Under the pieces are notes generated by a model that saw only the letters and a program-made list of their open reading frames with translations, was not told the DNA's origin and did not search any database. Shown one piece after another: positions 20,985 through 30,350 of a DNA stretch of 64,000 nt. Origin of the DNA: Daedaleopsis sinensis (Eukaryota; Basidiomycota; Agaricomycetes; Polyporales; Polyporaceae); NCBI GenBank assembly GCA_033807695.1, contig CM066301.1, positions 2,294,001 through 2,358,000 on the forward strand, given 5' to 3'. The translations under genes and the position numbers were made by a program. The stretch's first letter is position 1. Each line of letters begins with the position of its first letter.

Positions 20985-21711
20985 TGTTGCGGCCGTGCGC
21001 AGGTTAAATTATGAGTGTTTGGAAGGGTGAGTCTAGCTAGCCAGAAGCAAGTGTGCTGACGCGTCTGACAAGGATGGTGGCAAGATGTGATCGAACGCGT
21101 CGCGTTGGCGTCGCGCGCGACGGTTCGGATAGCGGAACCGGTAATAACTTTAAGCCATGACGTCACTAAATAAGTACAACTTATTTACTACTTCTACTAA
21201 GTACTGCCACTTTACTATTAGTCGTGATCGACCATCCTACCAACTTCCATGTACTCAACGTCGCCTGCCTTCTGAGAGTGACCCAATCCCCGTACAACGT
21301 CCATCTGCGTATGGATCAACACCAGTGCTATCAACCTCCGTCCCACCGGCACCATCAGTTTTCTTCTTCCGACGAGGACGGCAGTGGCCGCGTCACTTAT
21401 CCAGACCAGGGCCACCAGGTTAGACAGGTCCGTCCGCCCCCCCGTTCAATAGGACCTGTACATCGTCTGTCTAGGGGAGACACGGCCACCAGGTACCTCC
21501 GCAGATTTGCAGTTCCTGGCGTCGGTCCATACCTCGCACGATATTAATCTTGCCAGCGTATTCCTTGTGACGACGAATCTGGCTTACGGAGTGGACGACC
21601 TGCGCGGTTGCTCAATTGTCCAGCTGCAGATTGAACGTTAACAACAAGGGCATGAGAACAGGTGAAGAAATCAGGTATTACAACGATCCATGCTACAAAG
21701 TGGTTGACTAA
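20985..21711. other. Intergenic 0.7 kb
   Basis: FMP25 promoter on the left. An open frame at 21224-21547 (plus) and one opposite it show no family signal, and I could not support either. Confidence 0.4.
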
Positions 21712-22728
21712 TTATATACTCTTCAAGTTCAAACCCTTCTCTACTCTGTCAGCGAGAACAGAACACTCCCGCGCGGTTTCTCCCTGCTGCCCCTGCACGA
21801 TCCGCTTGCAGTTCGTCAGTGCAAACTGGCACGACACCTTCAGCACTCTCCCGGCGAGCATAGCGAGCGCTGCGTGCCACGCATCTAGTCCATGGGTCCC
21901 TCCGATCCCAGACGAGCCGAACCTCTCATGCATCCACACTCCCATCGGCCCCGCTAGCATCGCCCATGCACTGCCTACGGCCAACCAGACGGACGGCGAG
22001 AATGGGACACGCGCGCCCAGCCATCGCTCCGCGGGTTTGAAGCTCTTCTCAGCGGTGCATTCGTCCAGGGTGCACGCGACCGCTGTGGTGGCTGCTAGGA
22101 GCGACGGGATCCCAATTAACCACACCCCGTAGCAGGCGACTCCTTCGTACGTGGAGTCGATGGAGGTCGACTCGAATGTTCTCGAAGGGTCCAGTGCCTT
22201 GGGGAGGTGTTGCGCGAGTACTAGATGGCCGAGCATCATGAACCGCGCGTCGAGGTAGGCGTTTCCGGCGAAGTATAGGAGGGATAGAAGGACAGCTTGA
22301 AGGAAGCAGAGAGTCTTGCGTAGACTCGGTTTCTCGGAAATGGATCCCAAATAGTTCCCCATGGTTAATGCGTTCGCGAGCTCGCAGGAAGGGTGGAGTG
22401 GGTTCACAGAGGTTAGCGACTGCGGCGGTGTCGATTTGCTGTGTTCAGTACCACGAAGATAGTGTACTATTGAATAGGACTTTACTTTAGGTCGCGTTGA
22501 CGAGCTTGAATATAAATATGACTCACCGATTTCTGCGTCGAACTGCTTACTGACGTTGGCGGACAAGAGGCAACTTGAATGGGCGAGGCAGGATGCAGTC
22601 GTGGGTTTAGTAGGCTGGCAGCTGTACGGCTTGGTCGCAGTTGGTCCCTTCACCACGTTCTCGCTCCACGTATCACGATCCGCTGGAGCAATCGCCGAGC
22701 AATCGCCGGGTACATCGTGCACCGACAT
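21712..22728 (-). CDS. Unrecognised multi-pass membrane protein (paralog of 25584-26420)
   Basis: Single open frame, 338 aa from ATG 22728; an alternative start at 22362 (MGNYLGSISEKP) gives about 216 aa. Four hydrophobic segments: CFLQAVLLSLLYFAGNAYL, GVWLIGIPSLLAATTAVAC, VWLAVGSAWAMLAGPMGVWM, and DAWHAALAMLAGRVLKVSC. Conserved landmarks shared with the protein at 25584: G-H-(L/I)-x-L-x5-P-x2-LDP, then LA-(G/A)-P-(M/I)-G, then LD-x2-HA-x6-G. Codons 68-97 from 22728 look like an intron (GTGAGT...CACAG, 88 nt), but removing it breaks the frame, so the 5' end is uncertain. A TATA-like TTATATATC lies about 100 nt before 22728. Function unknown. Confidence 0.65.
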   Translation of the reverse strand: MSVHDVPGDCSAIAPADRDTWSENVVKGPTATKPYSCQPTKPTTASCLAHSSCLLSANVSKQFDAEIGESYLYSSSSTRPKVKSYSIVHYLRGTEHSKSTPPQSLTSVNPLHPSCELANALTMGNYLGSISEKPSLRKTLCFLQAVLLSLLYFAGNAYLDARFMMLGHLVLAQHLPKALDPSRTFESTSIDSTYEGVACYGVWLIGIPSLLAATTAVACTLDECTAEKSFKPAERWLGARVPFSPSVWLAVGSAWAMLAGPMGVWMHERFGSSGIGGTHGLDAWHAALAMLAGRVLKVSCQFALTNCKRIVQGQQGETARECSVLADRVEKGLNLKSI

Positions 22729-23161
22729 GGGGCGCAGGAATGGTCCGAGTAGATGTGATACGGTTCAGAAGTCTAGCATTGCACGGAGCCATCAGGCTGG
22801 ACATGATCGTCGCGTGGTCGATGTGATATATAACGAGGGAGAGGGGTGCCAGTGGAAAGCAAGAACGACATCGTGAACTCGAATAGCAGACAAAAACGGA
22901 GGATAGCAAATAGTACAAAGCAATGTAGCGAGTGGCAAAAAGCAATCAAACTGAAAATCCTTACTCACCGTACACGAAGGGGTGCCAGTCGATGGTTGAC
23001 CTGTGAGTCGGAGTACATAAATATGAGGTCCACAAATCGATGGTTAATTTGCGAGAGGAGATTACTCACCCCATATTTCGTGCACATCAATAGCCCTCCC
23101 GGTCCCTGCTGACCCCCCATAACATTCCTGCCGCCAGCTTCTGCTCTCGGGAAGCTCCCAG
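22729..23161. other. Intergenic with exon-like fragments
   Basis: Minus-strand splice-like pieces (GTGAGTAATC and GTGAGTAAGG donors near 23069 and 22972) bound a short coding-like stretch but do not extend into a stable model. It may be a remnant or an upstream exon of the membrane protein gene. Confidence 0.3.
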
Positions 23162-23749
23162 TCACGACCCGCCGGAGGTACGGTCGACGAAAGCTTCACG
23201 GGGTAGAAGCAGGAGTAGGAGAAAGACAGTGATGATGGAGACCTTCCAAACGGTCATACCCGGGGCCCTACGCGCGAGTGTGCTGACCTCGGAGCCTTGC
23301 AGCCGATTCCAAAAAATCATAATAGGCGGCTGAGAGCGCATCGGGCTGTTGTTGCTGTACTGGCCCGACGGCTTGCTCTTGAAGTGGTTGCGAAGGTGTC
23401 TAGTGAGCAGCAATATGCGGATTGCGAATACGCAAAAGAAAATGATGAGGAGATACGCCATTTGTTGAAACACACGGACGAAAGCAGCGAGGGAATTGGT
23501 GGTAGCGGAGTAAGGCCCCAAGTTGGAAGCAGTCGGCATAATGTCAACAGCATTCGCGTAGAGGAGGGCCTTGGATGTACGAAGGCTAACATCTATGAGC
23601 AGTCGTGTTGCCCCTGCAACTATCCGCTGAGCCGGTCGTGTGAGCGACAGGCGGCCGGAAGCAGTTGCCAGCAGCGCCTTGTATCGAGGTCTGGAGCCAT
23701 CAACTCGGACTTTGACCGTCGACAGCGGAACCGGATCGGGAAAGCCCAT
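23162..23749 (-). CDS. Unrecognised small membrane protein
   Basis: Single open frame, 195 aa, ATG in an AGCCATGG context. Two clear hydrophobic segments: MAYLLIIFFCVFAIRILLL (middle) and KVSIITVFLLLLLLP (near the C-terminus). A basic stretch (RHLRNHFKSKP) follows the first. It has no family I recognise and no similarity to the flanking membrane-protein paralogs. A chance open frame of this length with two well-formed transmembrane segments is unlikely but possible. Confidence 0.45.
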   Translation of the reverse strand: MGFPDPVPLSTVKVRVDGSRPRYKALLATASGRLSLTRPAQRIVAGATRLLIDVSLRTSKALLYANAVDIMPTASNLGPYSATTNSLAAFVRVFQQMAYLLIIFFCVFAIRILLLTRHLRNHFKSKPSGQYSNNSPMRSQPPIMIFWNRLQGSEVSTLARRAPGMTVWKVSIITVFLLLLLLPREAFVDRTSGGS

Positions 23750-25583
23750 GGCTGCGCAATGGAGTCAATCAGCGTCGACAGGTGTGCATATGTAAGAGTT
23801 ACACACCTGGAGACAGGGTGGGGGCGGGTGTCTGGACTGTCACAGAGACTGCTGCCATTTTTATATCAGCAGCACTCACTGATGATTAACTGAGATAGCG
23901 AGGTGGCCAAGGTCACCGTAAAGACTATCCAGATATCCAGATAAATCTTCGGTACTAATAGAAAAACGGGGCATTAGTGGCTAACTTGTGCACGCGTTGC
24001 CTCGAACCCCGCGCGAATTGATATCACCGCATATTCCGATTAATCGGTCGCAAGACATGGCCAGAGTAGGAGTTCTGTGTATATCGTGCACAATTACAGG
24101 ATCTCTGACACAGTCGTCGCAAGATGTGGCGCATTACCAGGGTTGCAGCCCACAACTCTTGTACAGCGGGCGCGACCAGCAGCCTGAGAGAGCGGATGGT
24201 AAGGTCTAGCTCGCGAGGGCTATTGCTCACCCCGGCGTCCCTGTACCTGAGACCTCACTATTGGCAACATCAGCAGTGTGAACCCAGATATAACGGAGAA
24301 TGACGAACGATGGCAGCGGGAATGACAAGTTTGGTTGCGCCAGGTGCATCGGTGCTTAGTATGGCAGCTGTCACAGGTCAGTTGCTAACCGAAGACATCC
24401 AGCGGCACAGTTCAATAGATACCTGAATAAAGCCCTGCCACAATGCTGGTGTCAGAGCGCTACCAAGCCTACGTTGGTCCGTAAAGCACACACCCGAGAT
24501 GTGGACTGCTTCGTAGCGTCAACGGAATAGACCCCGAGCTTGTAGAAAGTAGGTGCCATGAGTGCTGGCTGGTGCATGCCAGCCAGATTGTGGATAGATG
24601 CGTATCAAAGACGCGTCTGGCGCGCGGCCACCACGAGCGAGCCCTGTCACTTCTGCCTTAAAGCTATGGACGCTCTAAATCTTGATCAGCTTCTCTGGCG
24701 CACATCTGCAAGTTTTCAAGCGCGCCGGCGATGCTCCTGTCCGAAACCCAAGCGGCCTCCGGTTACGCAGATATCTGTATGCGCCTAAAACGAGTCACCT
24801 GGGTATTTCTGCAGTCTGTGCGACTGGTACAACAGTAGGCCCGGTAGGTCCGATGGAAGCTCCCATGCGACGAGAACAGCGTCCCAAAGGTGTTGACCGC
24901 TAGTCACGAATTCGCGAAGATCCCAGCCAGGAACAAGTGGAGGAGCACACAGCTGGTGAGGTATGGAGTGATTGGGTGTCGCTGTAACGGCGGATAATGT
25001 GTCTTGGGACTACTGCAGAGGCGTCGTACGCGATCCTCCCAGCACACCTAATCATAATGAAGCTAATGAGCAAAGTCATGGTTTCCAGGACTTGCCAGTG
25101 ATCAATTTCGAACCGGGTTCTGGCTGCATTCTGCAGGAACGAGAGGCGCACGGGATTTCATGTATGCGGATGCAATGAGTATCAATAGACATAGACCTGA
25201 GCAGAGGCAAACCATATTCCATGGCCAGATTCCGGCCGGTGCATGACTCAGAAGAGATCACCGACGCGGCGTGAGTCTCCAGTGAGGGAATAAGTCTTAC
25301 TGGCTACGACTGGTGCAGGCCCAGCCGCACGCTTCGAGTTTAAACCTTAACTTGAAGAACGGTAAACAGTGAGCAGCTCCGAGAGCCTCAGCAGCAGTTG
25401 ATTGGGCGCCGGCGCCTAACAATATCTGTGGCAGTGCGACCGCCTAGGCCGGCCGGTCCCGGCCCCGAGAACTTGACTAATAATATAAGGACCACCCACT
25501 GCCATCCCATTAACTCTCCCTCCTCTCGTGAGCATATAACTGCTCATGGACACCAAACAGATAGGTGAAATATCTCTTCTCCT
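23750..25583. other. Intergenic 1.8 kb, no supportable gene
   Basis: Short open frames only on both strands. A TATA-like AATATAAGG at about 25483-25491 lies 95 bp before the next ATG. Confidence 0.4.
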
Positions 25584-26420
25584 ATGTTCCTGTACGATCA
25601 CTCATCTTCTTGGTCTGTAGCAGACTTGGAGGTCGGAGATGTGGAGTTGAGCAAATCGCTCCTCGCTAGCTATGAAGACAGCCTCACCGTGAAGGAGCCG
25701 GGAGATGGTCAGGAACGCACTTCCAACGCCGTGGGTTCGGCGGGTCAGTGTCCGTTCAGCCGCCTCACAGCCTATGGCCGCACGGGCTACGCTCTTGCGC
25801 AGGCGAAGGCCGAAGAATTGTATCCCCGGGTCCTCGACCGGCTGAAGCGCTTCTTGAAGCTTTGCGGCCTCACGTTCATGATCATCTTCGTGGTCCTGCT
25901 CGCATCCTGGTGGGTCGCCCTGTCGCATTGGTTCACGGTCGTCTTTGGCCACATCATCCTCCACTACACCGTGCCGGAGGGTCTTGATCCCCAGTTCGAC
26001 CATGCGAAGCTCGACATCACGATGATTATGGCTGGCATCGGAGCATTCGTCGTCAACCTCCCACCATTCGTGATCTTCCTCCTCTCCTTCCCCTTGACCT
26101 TCGACCGCACCGTCCTCGAGGGAAGTACCGCGCCGGCCAACGAGTTCATCAAACGCATTACGCCGCGGAGCCGCTATGCGCTCCTATTCATGAAGTACGC
26201 GCCTCGCCTTCTCGCAGCTCCGATCGGCTCCCAGATTTTCTGGCTTTTCGAGGGATCGAGCACGGAAGAGTACAAACCGGATGCCCTCGATCCTTTACAC
26301 GCTTTCCTGGTCGGCCTGGTCGGAGAGTTGGTACTCACTGGAATGGGTCATATCAAGGATGCGCTGAAGAAGAAGCGGACGATCAGAGAGGAGAATACTG
26401 CAGAGGTATTGCCCATGTAA
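25584..26420 (+). CDS. Unrecognised multi-pass membrane protein (paralog of 21712-22728)
   Basis: Single exon, 278 aa. The N-terminal 95 residues are soluble and charged. Then come hydrophobic segments LCGLTFMIIFVVLLASWWVAL, ITMIMAGIGAFVVNLPPFVIFLLSFPL, LLAAPIGSQIFWLF, and a weaker one (HAFLVGLVGELVLTGMG). The tail is basic and acidic (DALKKKRTIREEN). GHIILHYTVPEGLDP, LLAAPIG and DALDPLHAFLVGLVGELV match the corresponding blocks of the minus-strand gene 3 kb away. Function unknown. A TATA-like element at about 25485 supports this start. Confidence 0.75.
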   Translation: MFLYDHSSSWSVADLEVGDVELSKSLLASYEDSLTVKEPGDGQERTSNAVGSAGQCPFSRLTAYGRTGYALAQAKAEELYPRVLDRLKRFLKLCGLTFMIIFVVLLASWWVALSHWFTVVFGHIILHYTVPEGLDPQFDHAKLDITMIMAGIGAFVVNLPPFVIFLLSFPLTFDRTVLEGSTAPANEFIKRITPRSRYALLFMKYAPRLLAAPIGSQIFWLFEGSSTEEYKPDALDPLHAFLVGLVGELVLTGMGHIKDALKKKRTIREENTAEVLPM

Positions 26421-26608
26421 CAGAGATGGATATAGTATAGGGGTTTGCCGGACGGGGGTTTACTTGGATTTTGAAGATTTCTTCTGGACGAGCGGGGAGT
26501 ATCATATATTAACAGATTAATGTAAACTCATGTACATGGATAGTCAACGCAATCGCGCACACGCGCATGGGCTATCACGTATTGTGTGTTTGTGAAGGTT
26601 TGCATGCG

Positions 26609-27360
26609 TTAACGACCTCCTAATGCTGGCTTCTCTGCCTCAATCTTGGGGTTGATCCAGGACGCCTGAACCGCAACGAGTTGCAATGCCTCCTCTGAGC
26701 CTCACAAAATGCCGGACACTCACCATCATTGTGATGTGCTCAGAACCATCTTCACCGACCCACCTCTTGACGGTGTCCTGGTTCACGCTGACACTGTTGA
26801 CATTACGACCGAGGCGATTCAACTTGTCCACGTCTAGACCGTACTTGTCGGAAAGGTCATCCAACTGGCTTTGCGTGTAGGCATGCTTTCTCTCTTCGAG
26901 AAGCTCGAGAAGGGACGAGGCCACTAGGCGGTTTCGTGTAGGTCGAGAAGACCGTGCCTCTTCCTCGGAGCGTAATCTTGACTGAATGATGTGTTGGGTG
27001 GAAGCTGTCGCCTGGGGCAATCTAATGCATAAAGTCATAGGTTTTGTAGGGCGTGCACACGCACTGGATGTATGGATTGCATGTGATGGTCAACCGCGAC
27101 AGGTCCCAGCTTGGTCAGGTTCGCTAGGAATTGTGGGTCATGCGAATCCCGCTCAATTGCTGGCCACACCAGAGAGCATGAGCAGAAGCGACAGTGTGAA
27201 TAGTGTGGAACTTGCCTTCACTTCTCGTCTCACTGACCTGCGGTTGTGGTCGTGCATGCGGATGTGGAGGACGCTCGCCAACGTTTGGAGTTCTTGCCCC
27301 TGCCCATGCAGGAGGTGTCTTTGCTAGCTTGCGTACTGGCTTTGAGGTCGCTGAGCCCAT
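26609..27360 (-). CDS. Conserved small protein, predicted N-myristoylated
   Basis: Four exons: 27360-27222, 27159-27065, 27011-26724, 26665-26609, 192 aa, all phases consistent. It begins MGSATSKPVRKLAK, fitting the N-myristoylation rule (Gly2, Ser6, basic after). Recognisable blocks: PPAWAGARTPN, IERDSHDPQFLANL, EEARSSRPTRNRLVASSLLELLEERK, LDDLSDKYGLDVDKLNRLGR, ITMMASWINPKIEAEKP. The even spacing of conserved blocks and Trp near the end suggest a real, widely conserved fungal protein, but I cannot name it. Divergent from the histone deacetylase, with 195 bp between start codons. Confidence 0.8.
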
Positions 27361-27555
27361 GACTGGGACGAGAAGAGACACAGTGGGTGGCGGAGCAGTC
27401 GGTCGCGGACTCCGTGAACGGCGACGCCACAGCAGGCCACAGCACGCGTCACGAACATGTCTCCGGGCCGGTGACTCCGCGTCGAGGACTTGAACTCGAA
27501 CGGCGGCGATCTGAGCCTGCACAACGTCCCCCCTACCCCCTTCCCGACTCCAACG
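27361..27555. promoter_or_regulatory. Shared bidirectional promoter
   Basis: 195 bp between the divergent start codons of the myristoylated protein (27360, minus) and the histone deacetylase (27556, plus). It must serve both. No TATA box seen. Confidence 0.6.
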
Positions 27556-29647
27556 ATGTCCAAACGACGCGTATCCTACTACTATGACCGTGAGCACTGC
27601 GCTGATATCTGAAGGTGGATACCCTGCTGAGGGTGCATCAAACAGCGGATGTCGGCGCATACTCCTATGGCCTCTCTCATCCCATGAAGCCCCAGCGCAT
27701 GCGGATCACCCATGAACTCGTTTCAGCATACAACATGCTTCCCAAGATGCAAGTCCTCGTGGGTAGCGCTGCCTAACCTTTGGAGCACACTGATAGACGT
27801 CGGAGCACAGGGCAAAACGCGCGACCGCGGAGAGCATGACAAAATTCCACACCGACGAATACGTCGACTTTCTGTCCAAGGTCACGTACTCCAACGTCGA
27901 GAAGCTCACATGCAAGGGGACTCGCTTCCTAGTGGGAGAGGATAATCCTGCATTTGATGGGGTCTTCGAGTTCTGCTCGATTTCCGCAGGAGGCTCTGTC
28001 GGTACGTCTCCGCTCCTGTGACCCTCCCCTAGTCCTCCCCCTCTGAACATATGTTCGACGTACAGCTGCCGCTCAACGGCTCATGAACGGAGAAGCCGAC
28101 ATAGCGATCAACTGGGCTGGAGGGCTTCACCATGCGAAGAAACGTGAAGCGTCCGGCTTCTGCTACATCAACGACATCGTTCTCGCAATCCTCGAGATGC
28201 TTCGTTCCGTGCCCAGGGTTCTCTATATTGACATCGACTGTCACCACGGAGACGGAGTTGAAGAGGCCTTCTACACCACAGACCGTGTCATGACCTGCTC
28301 CTTCCACAAATTCGGCGAATACTTCCCCGGCACTGGGACCCTGTTCGATAGAGGCAGGGACAAGGGACGGGGGTACGCCGTCAATGTACCCTTGAAGGAT
28401 GGTGTGACAGATGAGTCGTTTAAGGTTCTGTTCGAACCGGTGAGTGTTCCTCTACGAGAAATGCCCCCTTGGTCGCGCTGGGCTGAGGTTGTGAGTCGCC
28501 AGGGATAAGCTCACGTCCGGCCGCAGATTATCGACAAAATCATCGAAGTCTACCAGCCCAGCGCCATCGTCCTGCAATGCGGCGCCGACTCGCTCTCGGG
28601 CGACAAGCTTGGATGCTTGAACCTTACGATGAAAGGTCACGCGAGCTGCGTGCAGTACGTGCGCAAGAAGAACATCCCGTTGCTACTCCTCGGTGGTGGC
28701 GGCTACACCGTCAAGAACGTCGCGCGTGCATGGACGTACGAGACGGCCTGCGCGCTGGGTATTGAGAACGACATAGATCTCAACCTACCTTGGAACGAAT
28801 ACTTTGAGTGGTTTGGGCCTCGGTATCGGTTGGAAGTGCTCGAGAGCAACATAGACGACATGAACGTGGGCGGACTTCAGGCCCTCCGGTAAGTAGCGTA
28901 GAATCGTCTTGTATATCGCTATCCTCATCGTTTTACTATCAGCGACAGTGTACTACAGCACCTGTCCGAACTGCGGCCGGCGCCGTCTGTAGGCCTGCAA
29001 GACGTGCCCGGAGAGAGCGTGGGCAAGCACCTCGGCATCGGACGCGTCTGCGAACAAGCCCCTCTGGACGACCTGGACAGGGAACTGGCTCGTGAGTCTC
29101 GCCCTTCCTCCCATGCTGCCCCGTCCTCCCCAACATTCACCCTTCCTCACCCCTCACCCTTCCCCCCTTCCCAGAGCACACGCGCTTCGTCTACAACCTC
29201 CAAGAGTCCCAAGCCGCCCCAGACTCCCCATCCTCATCCGACGACGAGTCCGACGAGTCCTCCGCCGTCCGCACCCGCACCCGCTCGCGGAGCCAGCGCG
29301 TGACGCGCAACGGCAAGCAGCGCATGAGCCTGCTCACGGGCGGGTACCACGACGACTCGCGGCTCGAGGAGCGCGAGCACGGCTACTACGACCTCGGCTG
29401 CGGGCACGAGCCCTGGGCCGCCGCGGGCAGCGACCGCGGCGTGCGCCGGCACTTCTTCGGGGGAGCGGCGCGGTGGGACACCGTGCTGCGCCAGATCGTA
29501 CTGGAGCGGGAGCGGTCGGGCGCGCCGGACGCGGCGCGAGTAGACGTGGGCAAGCTGATGGCTGCAGGGGGGCGGCCCGAGGGGGAACCTGCGAGCTCCG
29601 ACGCGGTGGAGGACGAGATGGACGTGGACGACACGCCTGACGCTTGA
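27556..29647 (+). CDS. RPD3: Class I histone deacetylase (RPD3/HDAC1 type)
   Basis: Seven exons: 27556-27589, 27646-27758, 27806-28001, 28066-28439, 28527-28888, 28943-29091, 29175-29647, 566 aa. It starts [15 protein letters not shown] and keeps [60 protein letters not shown] and [10 protein letters not shown]. The tandem His of GLHHA and the zinc-binding Asp/His of DIDCHHGDG are intact, so it should be active. It deacetylates histone tails in Sin3-type corepressor complexes in the nucleus. The C-terminal 180 residues are acidic and Ser-rich with a Gly/Tyr segment ([15 protein letters not shown]), longer than in yeast Rpd3. Exon 1 is only 34 nt. Confidence 0.95.
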
Positions 29648-30350
29648 CTCTTAACTTATGCATATGCTTCGTTGTTCGTTAGGACCCTGTATTGTACGAC
29701 TTACCTTAGCCTAGTGTATCATCGGTTTCCTGGACTGTGTACGGTTGAGCGAATGTTATCATGGACCGCAGGCTCGCACGCGTTGAGATTTGGCGTTATT
29801 CTTCTATGATTCAGCGGCCATTTACACGGCCCCCAGTAGGTAGTACATAGTACGCGACCAGAATTGAGATGATGAGATGAGGAATATTGGGGAGAGAGAG
29901 AGAAAAGACGAGATGCGAGCCAACCAGTCACCCTTAAGTACAGGTATCGACGTCGTAGATACCGTCCTACGGCCCGAACCGCGTCCAACTTTTGAGAGAG
30001 GAGTAGTGGAACAAATGAGTGAGTGTGCACGACGACTATGGAGGGGTGGGGAATGGGATGTGGCATAGCAGTGGCGTGGGTGACAGCAGAGTTTAGACTG
30101 GGCGATGGGCGATGGGGGTATCGAGAGAGGGCAGGGGTGCGCGCGCGCACACTCAGCGGTGAGCGCTCGCGCGGGCTGCTGCGGGATTCATACTATAAGA
30201 TGTAGAAAACAGGGAGAAGCAGTAGCAGGGGGAAGCAGCAGGAAAGAACGGAGTATCCTCATGGCTCGGCCGTATGTTCCAGAGAGCAGTTCGTTACAGT
30301 TCGTGAAACCGATAGCGGTTGAACGTTGTGGGTTGGGGATATCGAAGACT
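29648..30350. other. Intergenic, convergent 3' ends
   Basis: It separates the deacetylase (plus) from the Pumilio-type gene (minus). No gene seen. Confidence 0.5.

Noticed and set aside
22965..23165. Two short minus-strand exons (MCTKYG / STIDWHPFVYG) upstream of the membrane protein
   Set aside because: Splice-like ends exist, but no downstream exon keeps the frame open.
25100..25125. GGTTCGAAAT on the minus strand resembling a tRNA B box
   Set aside because: No A box at the right distance and no cloverleaf could be drawn.
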